A stretch of DNA of 64,000 nt from Leeuwenhoekiella blandensis MED217 (GTDB lineage: Bacteria; Bacteroidota; Bacteroidia; Flavobacteriales; Flavobacteriaceae). This document shows positions 55,338 to 62,408 of this stretch, piece after piece (the first letter of the stretch is position 1; each line of letters begins with the position of its first letter). The notes under the pieces were generated by a model. The model did no database searches and had not been told where the DNA came from. It was given only the letters and a program-made list of their open reading frames with translations. A program made the position numbers and the translations under genes. Location: the NCBI RefSeq assembly GCF_000152985.1, contig NZ_CH672395.1, positions 1,749,145 to 1,813,144 on the forward strand, in the 5' to 3' direction.

Positions 55338-56078
55338 TTATTGAATCAATTTTAGGGTTTCAAAAAGTCCGGCATCCAAGTTTATGTGTCCCTCATAATC
55401 TTCAGGAATCGCAACAGAACCAAGAATCGTGTTGGTTGCTTTGGCATCAACGTGTTCAAAAGCGAGTGCAAAGCCCATTAATTTTCCGGGTTTTAAAGAT
55501 ACAGCTTCATTGGGTTTGTTGGGCTGATATGTCGAATCAAAATTGGTTATTCTCAATTCCCAATATGCGGTAGTCCCATAATTTTTTAAAATGGAATAAA
55601 CAGCGTGATGAGCAGTTCTCGGTTTTTTATTCTGATCTAGAAATACTGAAATGTTCGTTGGCGAAATTTGATATGCAAAAGCATTATAAGAATCTTCGTA
55701 GCTTCCGCCGCTGTTGTCTTCATCAACATAAACACTCAGGTGATCTTCGCTATTGAAGTTCTCCATTGGATTGCCAAAATTAGACTGAATTGTAATGTTT
55801 TCTAACCGAAGCAACACATATAGCGCATCAGGCGTCCACGTGAGTTTATATTGAATTGATGAATTTTCCGAAGCTTTTCCGCTCCAAATATGATCCATTT
55901 GTTTCCATTCTAGAGATTGCCATGCGGGATCGTGAGCTTTACCGTCGACCTTAGGAGCGATGATCGCTTTTTGAACCGGAGTAAAAGCAGTTGCTGACTT
56001 TTGAAATAATGGCGGCGGGCCGTCATTTTTGCCACACGCTATAAAAATCAGAAAGAAACAGCAGGAAAGAATTCTCAT
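55338..56078 (-). CDS. CBM9-like carbohydrate-binding lipoprotein
   Basis: This 246-residue lipoprotein has the signal MRILSCCFFLIFIAC. The mature part matches the CBM9-like/DOMON-type beta-sandwich: APKVDGKAHDPAWQSLEW, LTWTPDALYVLLRLEN, EDHLSVYVDEDNSGGSYED, FAYQIS, ELRI and LGFALAFEHVDA-type strands. Stand-alone proteins of this kind are often found beside carbohydrate genes in Bacteroidota, and their ligands are mostly undetermined. The start overlaps the stop of the MFS gene by 4 bp, so translation is probably coupled. It may act with that transporter. Confidence 0.75.
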   Translation of the reverse strand: MRILSCCFFLIFIACGKNDGPPPLFQKSATAFTPVQKAIIAPKVDGKAHDPAWQSLEWKQMDHIWSGKASENSSIQYKLTWTPDALYVLLRLENITIQSNFGNPMENFNSEDHLSVYVDEDNSGGSYEDSYNAFAYQISPTNISVFLDQNKKPRTAHHAVYSILKNYGTTAYWELRITNFDSTYQPNKPNEAVSLKPGKLMGFALAFEHVDAKATNTILGSVAIPEDYEGHINLDAGLFETLKLIQ

Positions 56079-57238
56079 AGTCTAGACCGGTACAAACTCA
56101 AAATTCCAAAGATAGGCCCCAGACTTAAAATCAAAAAGAGATAATCGATCTCAAAATGAATAACCCAATGCTTGAGTAGTTGAATGCTAATTACGGTAAT
56201 CGCAAATCCTATGCAATTAACGAGCGTCAGTGCGGTCCCGCGGTATTCGGGTGGTGCGTTACGCGCGACCAATGTTGAAAATTGCGGACTATCAGCAACC
56301 ACGGCAGCGCCCCATAGTAAAAGAAAGAAACTAAAAATCGCCGGTGGAAATTCAAAACTAAAAACAGAAACCAAACAGCAAATTCCTGAGATCAGGAGCG
56401 CGTAAAAGGCTACCTTTTTACTGCTTATTTTTTGAGTCAAAACGCCACCATAGGCACAGGAAATTGCACCGATCGCAATGGCAAAAAAGGACCAAAGCGA
56501 AGTGTTGAGATAGACTTGATGTTCTGCTTGATAATAGTTTATAAAAACAGGTAGAAATCCCCAAAAAGCGTATAACTCCCACATATGTCCCCAATATCCA
56601 AAAGCCGCCCTTCTGAATTTTTTAGTCTGAAAAATAAAGGGAATGGCGTTTATCGAAAGTTTTTGCTGTGCTTTTCGATACGGACCATCAGCAACCAAAA
56701 AGCCGATTAATAGTCCGCCAACAGCAGCTAAGCCCGAAGTGACCAATGTGATAATCTTATAATCTACCGAAACTTCAAAACTGTTCAAAAAGTGGGGGAG
56801 TGCTGTACCTAGGACCAAGGCGCCAACCAAAAGTCCCAGAACTTTGCCTAAGCCTTTTTCAAAATAGTCTGCTGCGATTTTCATTCCAACGGGGTAAATT
56901 CCGGCCAGGAAAAAGCCGGTGCTTAATCGCGAAACCAATAAAGTGCCGCTTTCTGCCTGAGGTAAGAGTAACGCCAGATTGGTAATCGCTCCCAAAATCG
57001 CACTTACCGCAAAAACTTTAGAAGGCGAGAAGCGATCGGCAATTGCGAGTATTGCAAAAACAAGTGTTCCTAAGATGAATCCAAGCTGTACTGCGGCAAG
57101 TAAATCTCCCAGAAGATCAGGATTACCCAACCGGGTAACAGGAAGTTGCGGAACCACAATATTACCGACAAACCACAGCGATGTTCCCAGAAATTGAGCG
57201 AGAACAATGAGAATAATAATTTGGGTTTGCTTAGGCAC
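56075..57238 (-). CDS. MFS family transporter
   Basis: This 387-residue polytopic inner-membrane protein has about twelve hydrophobic helices. MFS elements include the TM1 region FLGTSLWFVGNIVVPQL, the loop between TM2 and TM3 (AIADRFSPSKVFAVSA), LSTGFFLAGIYPVGMKI and ANNAPPEYRGTAL-like C-half sequence (VARNAPPEYRGTALTL). Substrate is not evident. Similarity in layout to nitrate/nitrite and sugar MFS groups is not decisive. It is translationally coupled to a CBM9-like lipoprotein and 9 bp downstream of the propeller gene, so uptake or export of a sugar-related compound is a reasonable inference. Confidence 0.85.
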   Translation of the reverse strand: MPKQTQIIILIVLAQFLGTSLWFVGNIVVPQLPVTRLGNPDLLGDLLAAVQLGFILGTLVFAILAIADRFSPSKVFAVSAILGAITNLALLLPQAESGTLLVSRLSTGFFLAGIYPVGMKIAADYFEKGLGKVLGLLVGALVLGTALPHFLNSFEVSVDYKIITLVTSGLAAVGGLLIGFLVADGPYRKAQQKLSINAIPFIFQTKKFRRAAFGYWGHMWELYAFWGFLPVFINYYQAEHQVYLNTSLWSFFAIAIGAISCAYGGVLTQKISSKKVAFYALLISGICCLVSVFSFEFPPAIFSFFLLLWGAAVVADSPQFSTLVARNAPPEYRGTALTLVNCIGFAITVISIQLLKHWVIHFEIDYLFLILSLGPIFGILSLYRSRL

Positions 57239-57247
57239 CTATTGAAT

Positions 57248-58129
57248 TTAGTTTTCTACAGGTTCTGCCGCTACTGCGAGGTATTTTCCGTCAGGACTCA
57301 CAGTCATTCTGGTGATATTTTTAAGACCATAGCTGTTTAAACTCGTGGCAAACGTCCAGGCCGGTTCTCCAAATAGATCATAGACAAAAAGACTATCGCC
57401 GCTACCTACGAGAATTCGGTTTTCATCGAGCCACGTATAATCTTGGCGACCTATGGGCATCTCACATACAAAATAGCTTGTAGGTTCGTCACCCGAAAAA
57501 TCTAGCGTATACAGGTCCATATTTTGGGTTTCATTTTCTACCGTATAACTCATCGAGTTGCTATTGGGGACTTTTTGTAACGACCTACCGGAATTTGTAA
57601 TGATGTTCTCAGAAGTTCCTTTTTCTGAATTTATAAGGAAGAGATCCATTTGATTTGGCTGTAAAACCGAAGCAATAAACGTGTGCTCATCGTAAAATGA
57701 AAAATAACCAACCTGACTGCTGTCTAAGAGTTTTTTGAAGGCTTTGGTTTGAAAATCATATTGCGCCAAGCGCTGACGGCCTTCAGGATCTTGACGTACC
57801 GCAACGATCGTTTCAGTATTAGGAATGCGTTGCGGAGAGAAAAAACCGCTATTCGGTTCGTTTGTGAAAATCGAAGTTTTAGACTTATTTATATTATAAA
57901 TGCCAATTGCAGTGAGACTATCCTGAGTGCGGCTGTAGAGTAACGTGTGCTCATTATAAAATGAAGGCTGATTGTCATAACCTGCATTTTGAGAAATGTT
58001 TTTACCACTTACAATTTCAATAGTGGTAGGAGTTGTTTTGATCTCAAAAAGAAAAATCTCCGTGTCTTCTTGTGCTTGAAGTGAAAGGCTCATTACAAAC
58101 GCAAGCAGTATAAATCCTATTTTTTGCAT
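57248..58129 (-). CDS. Exported TolB-like beta-propeller protein
   Basis: This 293-residue protein has a Sec signal peptide (MQKIGFILLAFVMSLSLQAQ). The rest is a series of WD40/TolB-like blades: GYDNQPSFYNEHTLLYSRTQDS, GFFSPQRIPNTETIVAVRQD, GYFSFYDEHTFIASVL, QDYTWLDENRILVGSGDSLF and RMTVSPDGKYLAVAA. It probably serves as a periplasmic protein-interaction scaffold, with no catalytic motif visible. It is the first gene of the four-gene minus-strand unit ending with the aldo/keto reductase. Function unknown. Confidence 0.75.
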   Translation of the reverse strand: MQKIGFILLAFVMSLSLQAQEDTEIFLFEIKTTPTTIEIVSGKNISQNAGYDNQPSFYNEHTLLYSRTQDSLTAIGIYNINKSKTSIFTNEPNSGFFSPQRIPNTETIVAVRQDPEGRQRLAQYDFQTKAFKKLLDSSQVGYFSFYDEHTFIASVLQPNQMDLFLINSEKGTSENIITNSGRSLQKVPNSNSMSYTVENETQNMDLYTLDFSGDEPTSYFVCEMPIGRQDYTWLDENRILVGSGDSLFVYDLFGEPAWTFATSLNSYGLKNITRMTVSPDGKYLAVAAEPVEN

Positions 58130-58204
58130 AAACTAAGTTGAAGTTTTAAAGATACAATGTTTCTTACATCACAACCAAAGTAATCAAGATTTGAGCCATT
58201 CTTT

Positions 58205-58303
58205 GTCATTTCGACCGATAGGGAGAAATCACACAAGAAGCTCAAAGTATTTCATTTAGAATTTCCCAAGCAGGATGTGATCTCTCCTGCCGTCGGGATT
58301 ACG
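58205..58303 (+). repeat. Palindromic dispersed repeat B, copy 1
   Basis: This copy starts GTCATTTCGACCGATAGGG and ends CTCCTGCCGTCGGGATTACG. The two ends pair as imperfect arms of about 30 nt with a loop of about 40 nt. It matches 58678-58774 in the same orientation. It abuts the stop codon of the GIY-YIG gene. Confidence 0.88.
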
Positions 58304-58306
58304 ATG

Positions 58307-58600
58307 CTAAAAAACTTCATTATTTAATGTTTTCCAACATGGGTTGAAACTTGAAATCAAGTCATTTTTCTTTTCACGACGCCATTTTTTTAATTCTTTT
58401 TCTCGTGCTATAGCAGTATCAGGATTATCGTAGACTTCATAATAAACTAAATAGATGCAATTGTATTTGCCGGCAAAAGACTTTTTAGCATTTATGCTAT
58501 CAAAATGATGCTGATCTAATCTTCTCTGAATATTGTTAGTTATACCTATGTAAATTGTGGTTCTATATTCATTAGTAAGTATGTAAACTAGATAATTCAC
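58307..58600 (-). CDS. Small GIY-YIG nuclease superfamily protein
   Basis: This 97-residue single-domain protein has the UPF0213/YhbQ-like GIY-YIG fold. The N-terminal strand MNYLVYILTN pairs with TIYIGITNN (the GIY and YIG halves). RRLDQHH supplies the conserved Arg region and AREKELKKWRREKK includes the catalytic-position Glu. No DNA-binding extension is present. The family contains structure-specific and homing-type nucleases, but the role of the short form is not settled. The gene lies exactly between two copies of palindromic repeat B. This arrangement suggests a small mobile or repeat-associated cassette (inference). Confidence 0.88.
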   Translation of the reverse strand: MNYLVYILTNEYRTTIYIGITNNIQRRLDQHHFDSINAKKSFAGKYNCIYLVYYEVYDNPDTAIAREKELKKWRREKKNDLISSFNPCWKTLNNEVF

Positions 58601-58677
58601 CCAAATTCTTTTTGAAAGTAATTGAAATTAGTAAAAAAGAAGAAGCTATCAACTTATATTTAGATGTGACCACTTTA

Positions 58678-58774
58678 GTCATTTCGACTGATAGGGAGAA
58701 ATCACAAAAGAAGCTAAAGGAACTTCAATTTGAATTTACTAAGCAGGATGTGATCTCTCCTTCCGTCGAGATGA
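58678..58774 (+). repeat. Palindromic dispersed repeat B, copy 2
   Basis: This copy starts GTCATTTCGACTGATAGGG and ends CTTCCGTCGAGATGACTG, with the same arm-and-loop plan as copy 1. It lies upstream of the GIY-YIG start and just beyond the acyl-CoA dehydrogenase terminator. Confidence 0.88.
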
Positions 58775-58780
58775 CTGAAT

Positions 58781-58814
58781 AGTAAAAAACAAACCCCAAA
58801 GCAAAGCTTTGGGG
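58781..58814 (-). terminator. Rho-independent terminator after the acyl-CoA dehydrogenase gene
   Basis: A perfect 9-bp stem (58794-58802 with 58806-58814) encloses a 3-nt loop. On the minus strand it is followed by TTTGTTTTTTACT. It ends the beta-oxidation transcript. Confidence 0.88.
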
Positions 58815-58852
58815 ATGAATTCAAATCAAAATGTAACTATTAGGGCAAAATT

Positions 58853-60661
58853 TTAAAACGGATAGGTGTTTTCTTCCGTTACTTTTTCAGCGATGGTATT
58901 ACGTAAAGCAACCACATTAGGCTGATTTTGATATTTTGTGAAACGCTTAAGACCCATAAGCATCATACGCTGCTCATCACCTTCTGCAAAAGACACAATA
59001 CCTTCTTTTGCTTTTTGGTTAATAATATCTACAGCGTGATACAGGTACAATTGCGCCATTGCGATTTGCTCTTTCTGAGTGTCTTCGCCAAAGCGTTTTA
59101 CATTTTTTTCGGTACGTAAAATGGCACTTTCTGCCATATAGATCTCAATCAAAATATCTGAAGCGGCCATCAACAATTGCTGATGTTCTTCTAATTCTGG
59201 TCCGTATTTCTGAATGGCACTACCAGCTACCATCAAGAATACTTTTTTCAGTTTAGCGATCATCGCTTTTTCTTCAGAAAGTACTTCAGAATAATCTGGT
59301 GTATCAAAAGAAGGGATTCCGGTTAATTCATCTGCAACTGCCATCGCGGGATTCAATAAATCCACGTGACCTTTCATCGCTTTTTTAACCAGCATTCCTA
59401 CCGCAAGCATTCGGTTGATCTCGTTGGTACCTTCGTAAATACGCGAAATACGGGCATCTCTCCAGGCAGCTTCCATCGGCGCGTCGGCACTGAAGCCCAT
59501 TCCACCATAGATCTGAATACCTTCATCGGCACAATTTTGCATATCTTCTGAAGCGGCAACTTTAAGAATAGAACACTCGATCGCATACTCTTCGACACCT
59601 TTCAATTCGGCTTCCTGATGGCTGTTACCATCGGCCATTCTGATTGCGATTCGGTCCTCAATATTTTTAGCCGCACGGTACGAAGCACTTTCGCACACGT
59701 AAGCATTTGTAGCCATTTCAGCTAATTTGTACTTAATTGCACCAAATTGGGCAATCGGTGTTTTAAACTGAACACGCTCGTTTGCATATTTCACGCCCAT
59801 ATCGATGATACGACGTTGTGCGTCAAGACAGGCAGCAGCAAGTTTAATACGGCCTACGTTAAGCGCATTCATTGCGATCTTAAAACCTTCGCCACGACCG
59901 GCAAGCATATTTTCTACAGGAACGACGGTATCATTGAAAAATACCTGACGGGTAGAAGAGGAGTGAATACCTAATTTTTTTTCTTCTTCACCCAGTGAAA
60001 TTCCATTTGAAGAGTCATTTTCTACAATGAAACCGGTGATGTTTTTATCATCTTCAATGCGGGCGAAAACTATAAACAGATTACAGAAACCGGCATTAGA
60101 GATCCACATCTTCTGACCGTTGATCTTATAGCTTTTCCCGTCTGCTGAAAGTTCTGCTTTGGTTTTACCACTGTTGGCGTCAGAACCTGCTCCCGGCTCG
60201 GTTAAGCAATAGGCGCCAAACCACTCTCCGGTAGCCAATTTAGGAACGTATTTTTTCTTTTGCTCTTCGGTACCATAAAGGGTGATTGGCATTGTACCAA
60301 TACCGGTGTGCGCACCAAAGGCCGTCGCGATAGAACCCGTAGCTCCGGAAATATAGTCGCAAACAAGCATTGTTGAAACAAAGCCCATTCCCAGACCATC
60401 GTATTCATCAGGAACAGCGATACCAAGAAGACCGAGTTCACCCGCTTTACGCATCACTTCTTCGGTAAGCGCATAGTCTTTATGTTCAAAACGTTCTTTG
60501 TTAGGAACGATCTCACGGTCAACAAATTCTTTAACCGTTTCCTTCATCATTTTTTGCTCCTCATTAAAATCTTCGGGAGTAAAAACATCTTCACAAGCGG
60601 TTTCTTTCACTAAGAATTGCCCGCCACGTAGAATTTCTTTTTTATCTGCTGTTTCTGCCAT
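58853..60661 (-). CDS. Acyl-CoA dehydrogenase family protein
   Basis: This 602-residue flavoprotein has the standard ACAD layout: an N-terminal helical domain (EDFNEEQKMMKETVKEFVDREIVPN), the FAD-binding middle segment (GEWFGAYCLTEPGAGSDANSGKTKA, WISNAGFCNLFIVFARI), and a C-terminal helical domain. The catalytic-base region is ISRIYEGTNEINRMLAVGMLV. An extra C-terminal region of about 150 residues makes it longer than the 380-residue short form, as in very-long-chain or FadE-type enzymes of Bacteroidota. It oxidises acyl-CoA to enoyl-CoA, the first step of beta-oxidation. It is the last gene of the operon. Confidence 0.93.
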   Translation of the reverse strand: MAETADKKEILRGGQFLVKETACEDVFTPEDFNEEQKMMKETVKEFVDREIVPNKERFEHKDYALTEEVMRKAGELGLLGIAVPDEYDGLGMGFVSTMLVCDYISGATGSIATAFGAHTGIGTMPITLYGTEEQKKKYVPKLATGEWFGAYCLTEPGAGSDANSGKTKAELSADGKSYKINGQKMWISNAGFCNLFIVFARIEDDKNITGFIVENDSSNGISLGEEEKKLGIHSSSTRQVFFNDTVVPVENMLAGRGEGFKIAMNALNVGRIKLAAACLDAQRRIIDMGVKYANERVQFKTPIAQFGAIKYKLAEMATNAYVCESASYRAAKNIEDRIAIRMADGNSHQEAELKGVEEYAIECSILKVAASEDMQNCADEGIQIYGGMGFSADAPMEAAWRDARISRIYEGTNEINRMLAVGMLVKKAMKGHVDLLNPAMAVADELTGIPSFDTPDYSEVLSEEKAMIAKLKKVFLMVAGSAIQKYGPELEEHQQLLMAASDILIEIYMAESAILRTEKNVKRFGEDTQKEQIAMAQLYLYHAVDIINQKAKEGIVSFAEGDEQRMMLMGLKRFTKYQNQPNVVALRNTIAEKVTEENTYPF

Positions 60662-60665
60662 TTTT

Positions 60666-60770
60666 TAAGATATAAGTATTGAGATTTTAGATTTTAGAAA
60701 CCTTAGTCTCAAGTGTGTTTTTAAATTTTATTTAGATGTCTGATATCTCTGGTCTAGAGTCTCAAGTCTA
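60666..60770 (-). repeat. AGACT-type repeat cluster C, copy between thiolase and acyl-CoA dehydrogenase
   Basis: On the minus strand this begins with the thiolase stop codon, TAGACTTGAGACTCTAGACC, and later has ACTTGAGACTAAGG and TCTAAAATCTAAAATCTC. These are tandem degenerate heptamer-like units of the same kind as at 61959-62008 and 62364-62408. Confidence 0.6.
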
Positions 60771-61958
60771 ATTGAGGAACTCATAAATCCCGGCTGCACC
60801 TTGACCGGTACCAACGCACATCGTCACAACGCCGTATTTATTTTTCATTTCGCGTTTGCGCATTTCATCAAAAAGCTGAACGGAAAGTTTAGCTCCCGTA
60901 CAACCTAGCGGGTGACCTAAAGCGATTGCACCACCGTTGACGTTTACGATATCCGGATTGAGACCTAACTCTCTGATCACTGCTAAAGATTGCGACGCGA
61001 ATGCTTCATTCAATTCGATTAGGTCGATATCTTTCTGCTGTAATCCGGCTTGTTTTAATGCCTTTGGAATGGCTTTAACCGGACCAATTCCCATAATGCG
61101 TGGTTCCACACCAACGGCAGCGAAATTCACCAGGCGAGCTATAGGCTCTAATTTTAATTCTTTAACCATTTCTTCGCTCATCACTAGTACGAATGCTGCA
61201 CCGTCACTCATTTGTGAAGAGTTACCTGCGGTTACGCTTCCGCCTTCGGCGAAAACAGGACGTAGTTTCGCCAGAATTTCAAGCTTGGTATCTGCACGAG
61301 GACCTTCGTCTTTGCTAACCGTATAGGTTTTAGTTTCTTTCTTTCCGGCACCATTTACAAAAGTGTGTTCAACATCAATCGGAACGATTTGCTCTTTAAA
61401 ACGATCTTCTTCCTGCGCTTTTAAGGCTTTCTGATGCGAGTTGTATGCAAACTCATCCTGATCTTCACGAGAAACATTAAATTGATTGGCAACCGCTTCT
61501 GCAGTAAGACCCATTCCCCAGTAATAATCTTCATTTCCGGCTTTTGCCACTTTATAATCAGGAACCGGTTTGTAACCACCCATCGGGATGTAACTCATAC
61601 TTTCGGCACCCCCGGCGATAATACAATCAGCCATTCCTGCCTGAATTTTAGCCGAAGCCATAGCGATGGTTTCTATTCCTGAAGCGCAATAACGGTTCAC
61701 CGTCACTCCCGGTACGTCTTCGATCTTTAATCCCATCAACGAGATCAATCGCCCTACGTTAAGGCCTTGCTCAGCTTCCGGCATCGCGTTACCTACCATC
61801 ACGTCATCAATGCGCTTCTTGTCAAAATCAGGAAGCTCGTTCATCATGTAATCGATGGTTTCTGCGGCGAGTTCGTCTGGTCTCTTAAATCGGAACAAAC
61901 CTCGCGGTGCTTTCCCTACGGCTGTTCTGTATGCTTTTACGATATATGCTGTTTTCAT
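60768..61958 (-). CDS. Acetyl-CoA C-acyltransferase (thiolase)
   Basis: This 396-residue protein is a standard thiolase. The acyl-accepting Cys91 is in VNRYCASGIETIAMA. The C-terminal half has NGGAIALGHPLGCTGAK with the catalytic His, and MCVGTGQGAAGIYEFLN with the second Cys. It carries out the last step of beta-oxidation, the thiolytic cleavage of 3-ketoacyl-CoA. It lies between the multifunctional HADH/ECH gene and the acyl-CoA dehydrogenase gene on one strand, and both flanking gaps contain repeat C. Confidence 0.94.
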   Translation of the reverse strand: MKTAYIVKAYRTAVGKAPRGLFRFKRPDELAAETIDYMMNELPDFDKKRIDDVMVGNAMPEAEQGLNVGRLISLMGLKIEDVPGVTVNRYCASGIETIAMASAKIQAGMADCIIAGGAESMSYIPMGGYKPVPDYKVAKAGNEDYYWGMGLTAEAVANQFNVSREDQDEFAYNSHQKALKAQEEDRFKEQIVPIDVEHTFVNGAGKKETKTYTVSKDEGPRADTKLEILAKLRPVFAEGGSVTAGNSSQMSDGAAFVLVMSEEMVKELKLEPIARLVNFAAVGVEPRIMGIGPVKAIPKALKQAGLQQKDIDLIELNEAFASQSLAVIRELGLNPDIVNVNGGAIALGHPLGCTGAKLSVQLFDEMRKREMKNKYGVVTMCVGTGQGAAGIYEFLN

Positions 61959-62008
61959 TTATTAGATTTTAGATTCTAGACTTGAGATATGAGATAATCT
62001 TTAGTCTA
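61959..62008 (-). repeat. AGACT-type repeat cluster C, copy between S23 gene and thiolase
   Basis: On the minus strand this begins with the stop codon of the four-helix-bundle gene, TAGACTAAAGATTATC, and contains CTCAAGTCTAGAATCTAAAATC just before the thiolase start. Direct and inverted forms of AGACT alternate. Confidence 0.6.
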
Positions 62009-62362
62009 TTTTGAAAATTTCTTTATTAGCGTATAATTCATCTTTTGAACCTCTTCCAATTCTTTTAAGATATTTGAAAGTTGTTCATCTTCAGATATAA
62101 GACCTAAGCGTTGTGCCAAAATAAGCTGTGTATACAGTTCATTAGAAGAGCCACTCGCAATTCCTAGGAAATTTTTAAACTCTCCATCTGTATTTCTTCC
62201 AGCTCCCTCGGCAATATTAGAAGGAATACTTACGGCACTTCTTCTAATTTGACTTGTCAAACCAAATTTTTCTTCCTTTGGAAATTCAGCCGAAATTAAA
62301 TAGGTACTTTCTGCGATATCCATCGCTTTCTGCCAAATCTTAAGTTCTTGAAAATTATGCAT
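62006..62362 (-). CDS. Four-helix-bundle protein of the S23/IVS family
   Basis: This 118-residue protein has the full family signature: FQELKIWQKAMDIAESTYLI, EEKFGLTSQIRRSAVSIPSNIAEGAGR, FKNFLGIASGSSNELYTQLILA and a final helix ending NYTLIKKFSK. The family was first seen in intervening sequences of 23S rRNA genes and is structurally close to the Avd accessory protein of diversity-generating retroelements. Most chromosomal copies have no known function. No reverse transcriptase or rRNA lies nearby here. It is placed inside the beta-oxidation operon, flanked on both sides by repeat C, which suggests insertion as a small cassette. Confidence 0.9.
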   Translation of the reverse strand: MHNFQELKIWQKAMDIAESTYLISAEFPKEEKFGLTSQIRRSAVSIPSNIAEGAGRNTDGEFKNFLGIASGSSNELYTQLILAQRLGLISEDEQLSNILKELEEVQKMNYTLIKKFSK

Positions 62363-62363
62363 A

Positions 62364-62408
62364 GGATTTATTTTAGTCTATGGTCTTGTATCTAAAGTCT
62401 CTAGTCTA
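62364..62408 (-). repeat. AGACT-type repeat cluster C, copy upstream of the S23 gene
   Basis: On the minus strand this begins with the HADH/ECH stop codon, TAGACTAGAGACTTTAGATAC, and ends with CCATAGACTAAAATAAATCC before the S23 start. Confidence 0.6.

Noticed and set aside
62006-62362. Diversity-generating retroelement based on the Avd-like four-helix protein
   Set aside because: No reverse transcriptase, template repeat or variable-region gene is visible near it. The S23/IVS family assignment is sufficient.
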